Part shown: positions 14,531 to 14,552 of the stretch, in pieces | Position numbering within the stretch: the first letter of the stretch is position 1 | How the letters are laid out: the number at the start of each line of letters is the position of its first letter | Source: Cyanobacteria bacterium UBA2566 | GTDB lineage: Bacteria > Cyanobacteriota > Cyanobacteriia > Cyanobacteriales > Desertifilaceae | NCBI GenBank assembly: GCA_002340255.1 | Contig: DDLS01000190.1 | Location: 1-14,552 of the forward strand | Length of the DNA: 14,552 nucleotides | Reading direction: 5' to 3' | Program-made: the position numbers and the translations under genes | Notes under the pieces: model-generated | Databases searched by the model: none | What the model was told of the DNA's origin: nothing | What the model saw: the letters and a program-made list of their open reading frames with translations, nothing else

Positions 14531-14552
14531 GGTTCAAATCCCTCTCTCTCCG
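14531..14552 (+). other. tRNA-Ser 3'-end-like sequence at the window edge
   Basis: The last 22 bases match the 3' end of bacterial tRNA-Ser genes: T-loop TTCAAAT after GG, the 3' T-stem strand CCCTC, the acceptor strand TCTCTCC and discriminator G. The bases just 5' (CAGGGTCTTT) do not form the partner T-stem, and no D-arm or anticodon arm can be placed upstream. A GGAG at 14460-14463 is at the right distance for a 5' acceptor, but only about four or five of seven pairs form. It is thus a tRNA fragment or decayed tRNA, possibly an attachment-site remnant. The 246 bp between it and the ORF at 14066-14284 hold nothing else recognisable. Confidence 0.5.

Noticed and set aside
14460..14552. Complete tRNA-Ser
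   Set aside because: No D-arm GG, no anticodon stem, and a mispaired 5' T-stem strand. Only the 3' end is tRNA-like.

Overview
This window is chromosomal DNA from a cyanobacterium, probably a filamentous one. The evidence is a GlgA2-type glycogen synthase almost identical in layout to the cyanobacterial isoform, a GUN4-domain protein, a phosphoribulokinase-like kinase, nine perfect HIP1 octamers (GCGATCGC, about 0.2 expected by chance), and intergenic short tandem repeats of the ATTCCC(T/C) type. The genus cannot be fixed from the sequence. Both ends of the window lie in sequence likely to be repeated in the genome: an ATTCCC array at the left, and a block matching the 3' end of a tRNA-Ser at the right.

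Left part (1-6433), mostly plus strand. A 153-bp ATTCCC array is followed by glgA2 (glycogen synthesis). A small cupin gene converges on it, with a hairpin between the two. After another ATTCCC array come three plus-strand genes with gaps of 120-180 bp: a phosphoribulokinase-family kinase that is not the canonical Calvin-cycle enzyme, radC, and tex. They share direction but no obvious pathway.

Middle (6434-8110). A decayed insertion-sequence region holds the N-terminal part of a transposase with a frameshift. It is cut off by a 107-bp MITE-like element that has TA-flanked terminal inverted repeats and a central hairpin. Next, on the minus strand, is a Rpn/PD-(D/E)XK nuclease-family gene carrying an in-frame 12-bp tandem repeat.

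Right part (8310-14284), minus strand. The most unusual gene encodes a 962-residue fusion of a degenerate PlsY-like membrane domain with a soluble dikinase. The dikinase has an ATP-grasp domain, a large unassigned middle domain and a C-terminal phosphohistidine domain. That order matches rifampicin phosphotransferase rather than PEP synthase. Upstream of it lie comM/yifB, a small two-segment membrane protein, a GUN4-domain protein with an N-terminal coiled coil, and a doubtful 72-codon ORF. The ComM and small-protein genes are close enough to be co-transcribed (58 bp apart); the others are spaced by more than 100 bp.

The genes do not form one obvious system. The PlsY/dikinase fusion is the best candidate for undescribed biochemistry. 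The MITE nested in an IS remnant and the tRNA-like 3' end are the clearest mobile-DNA signals.
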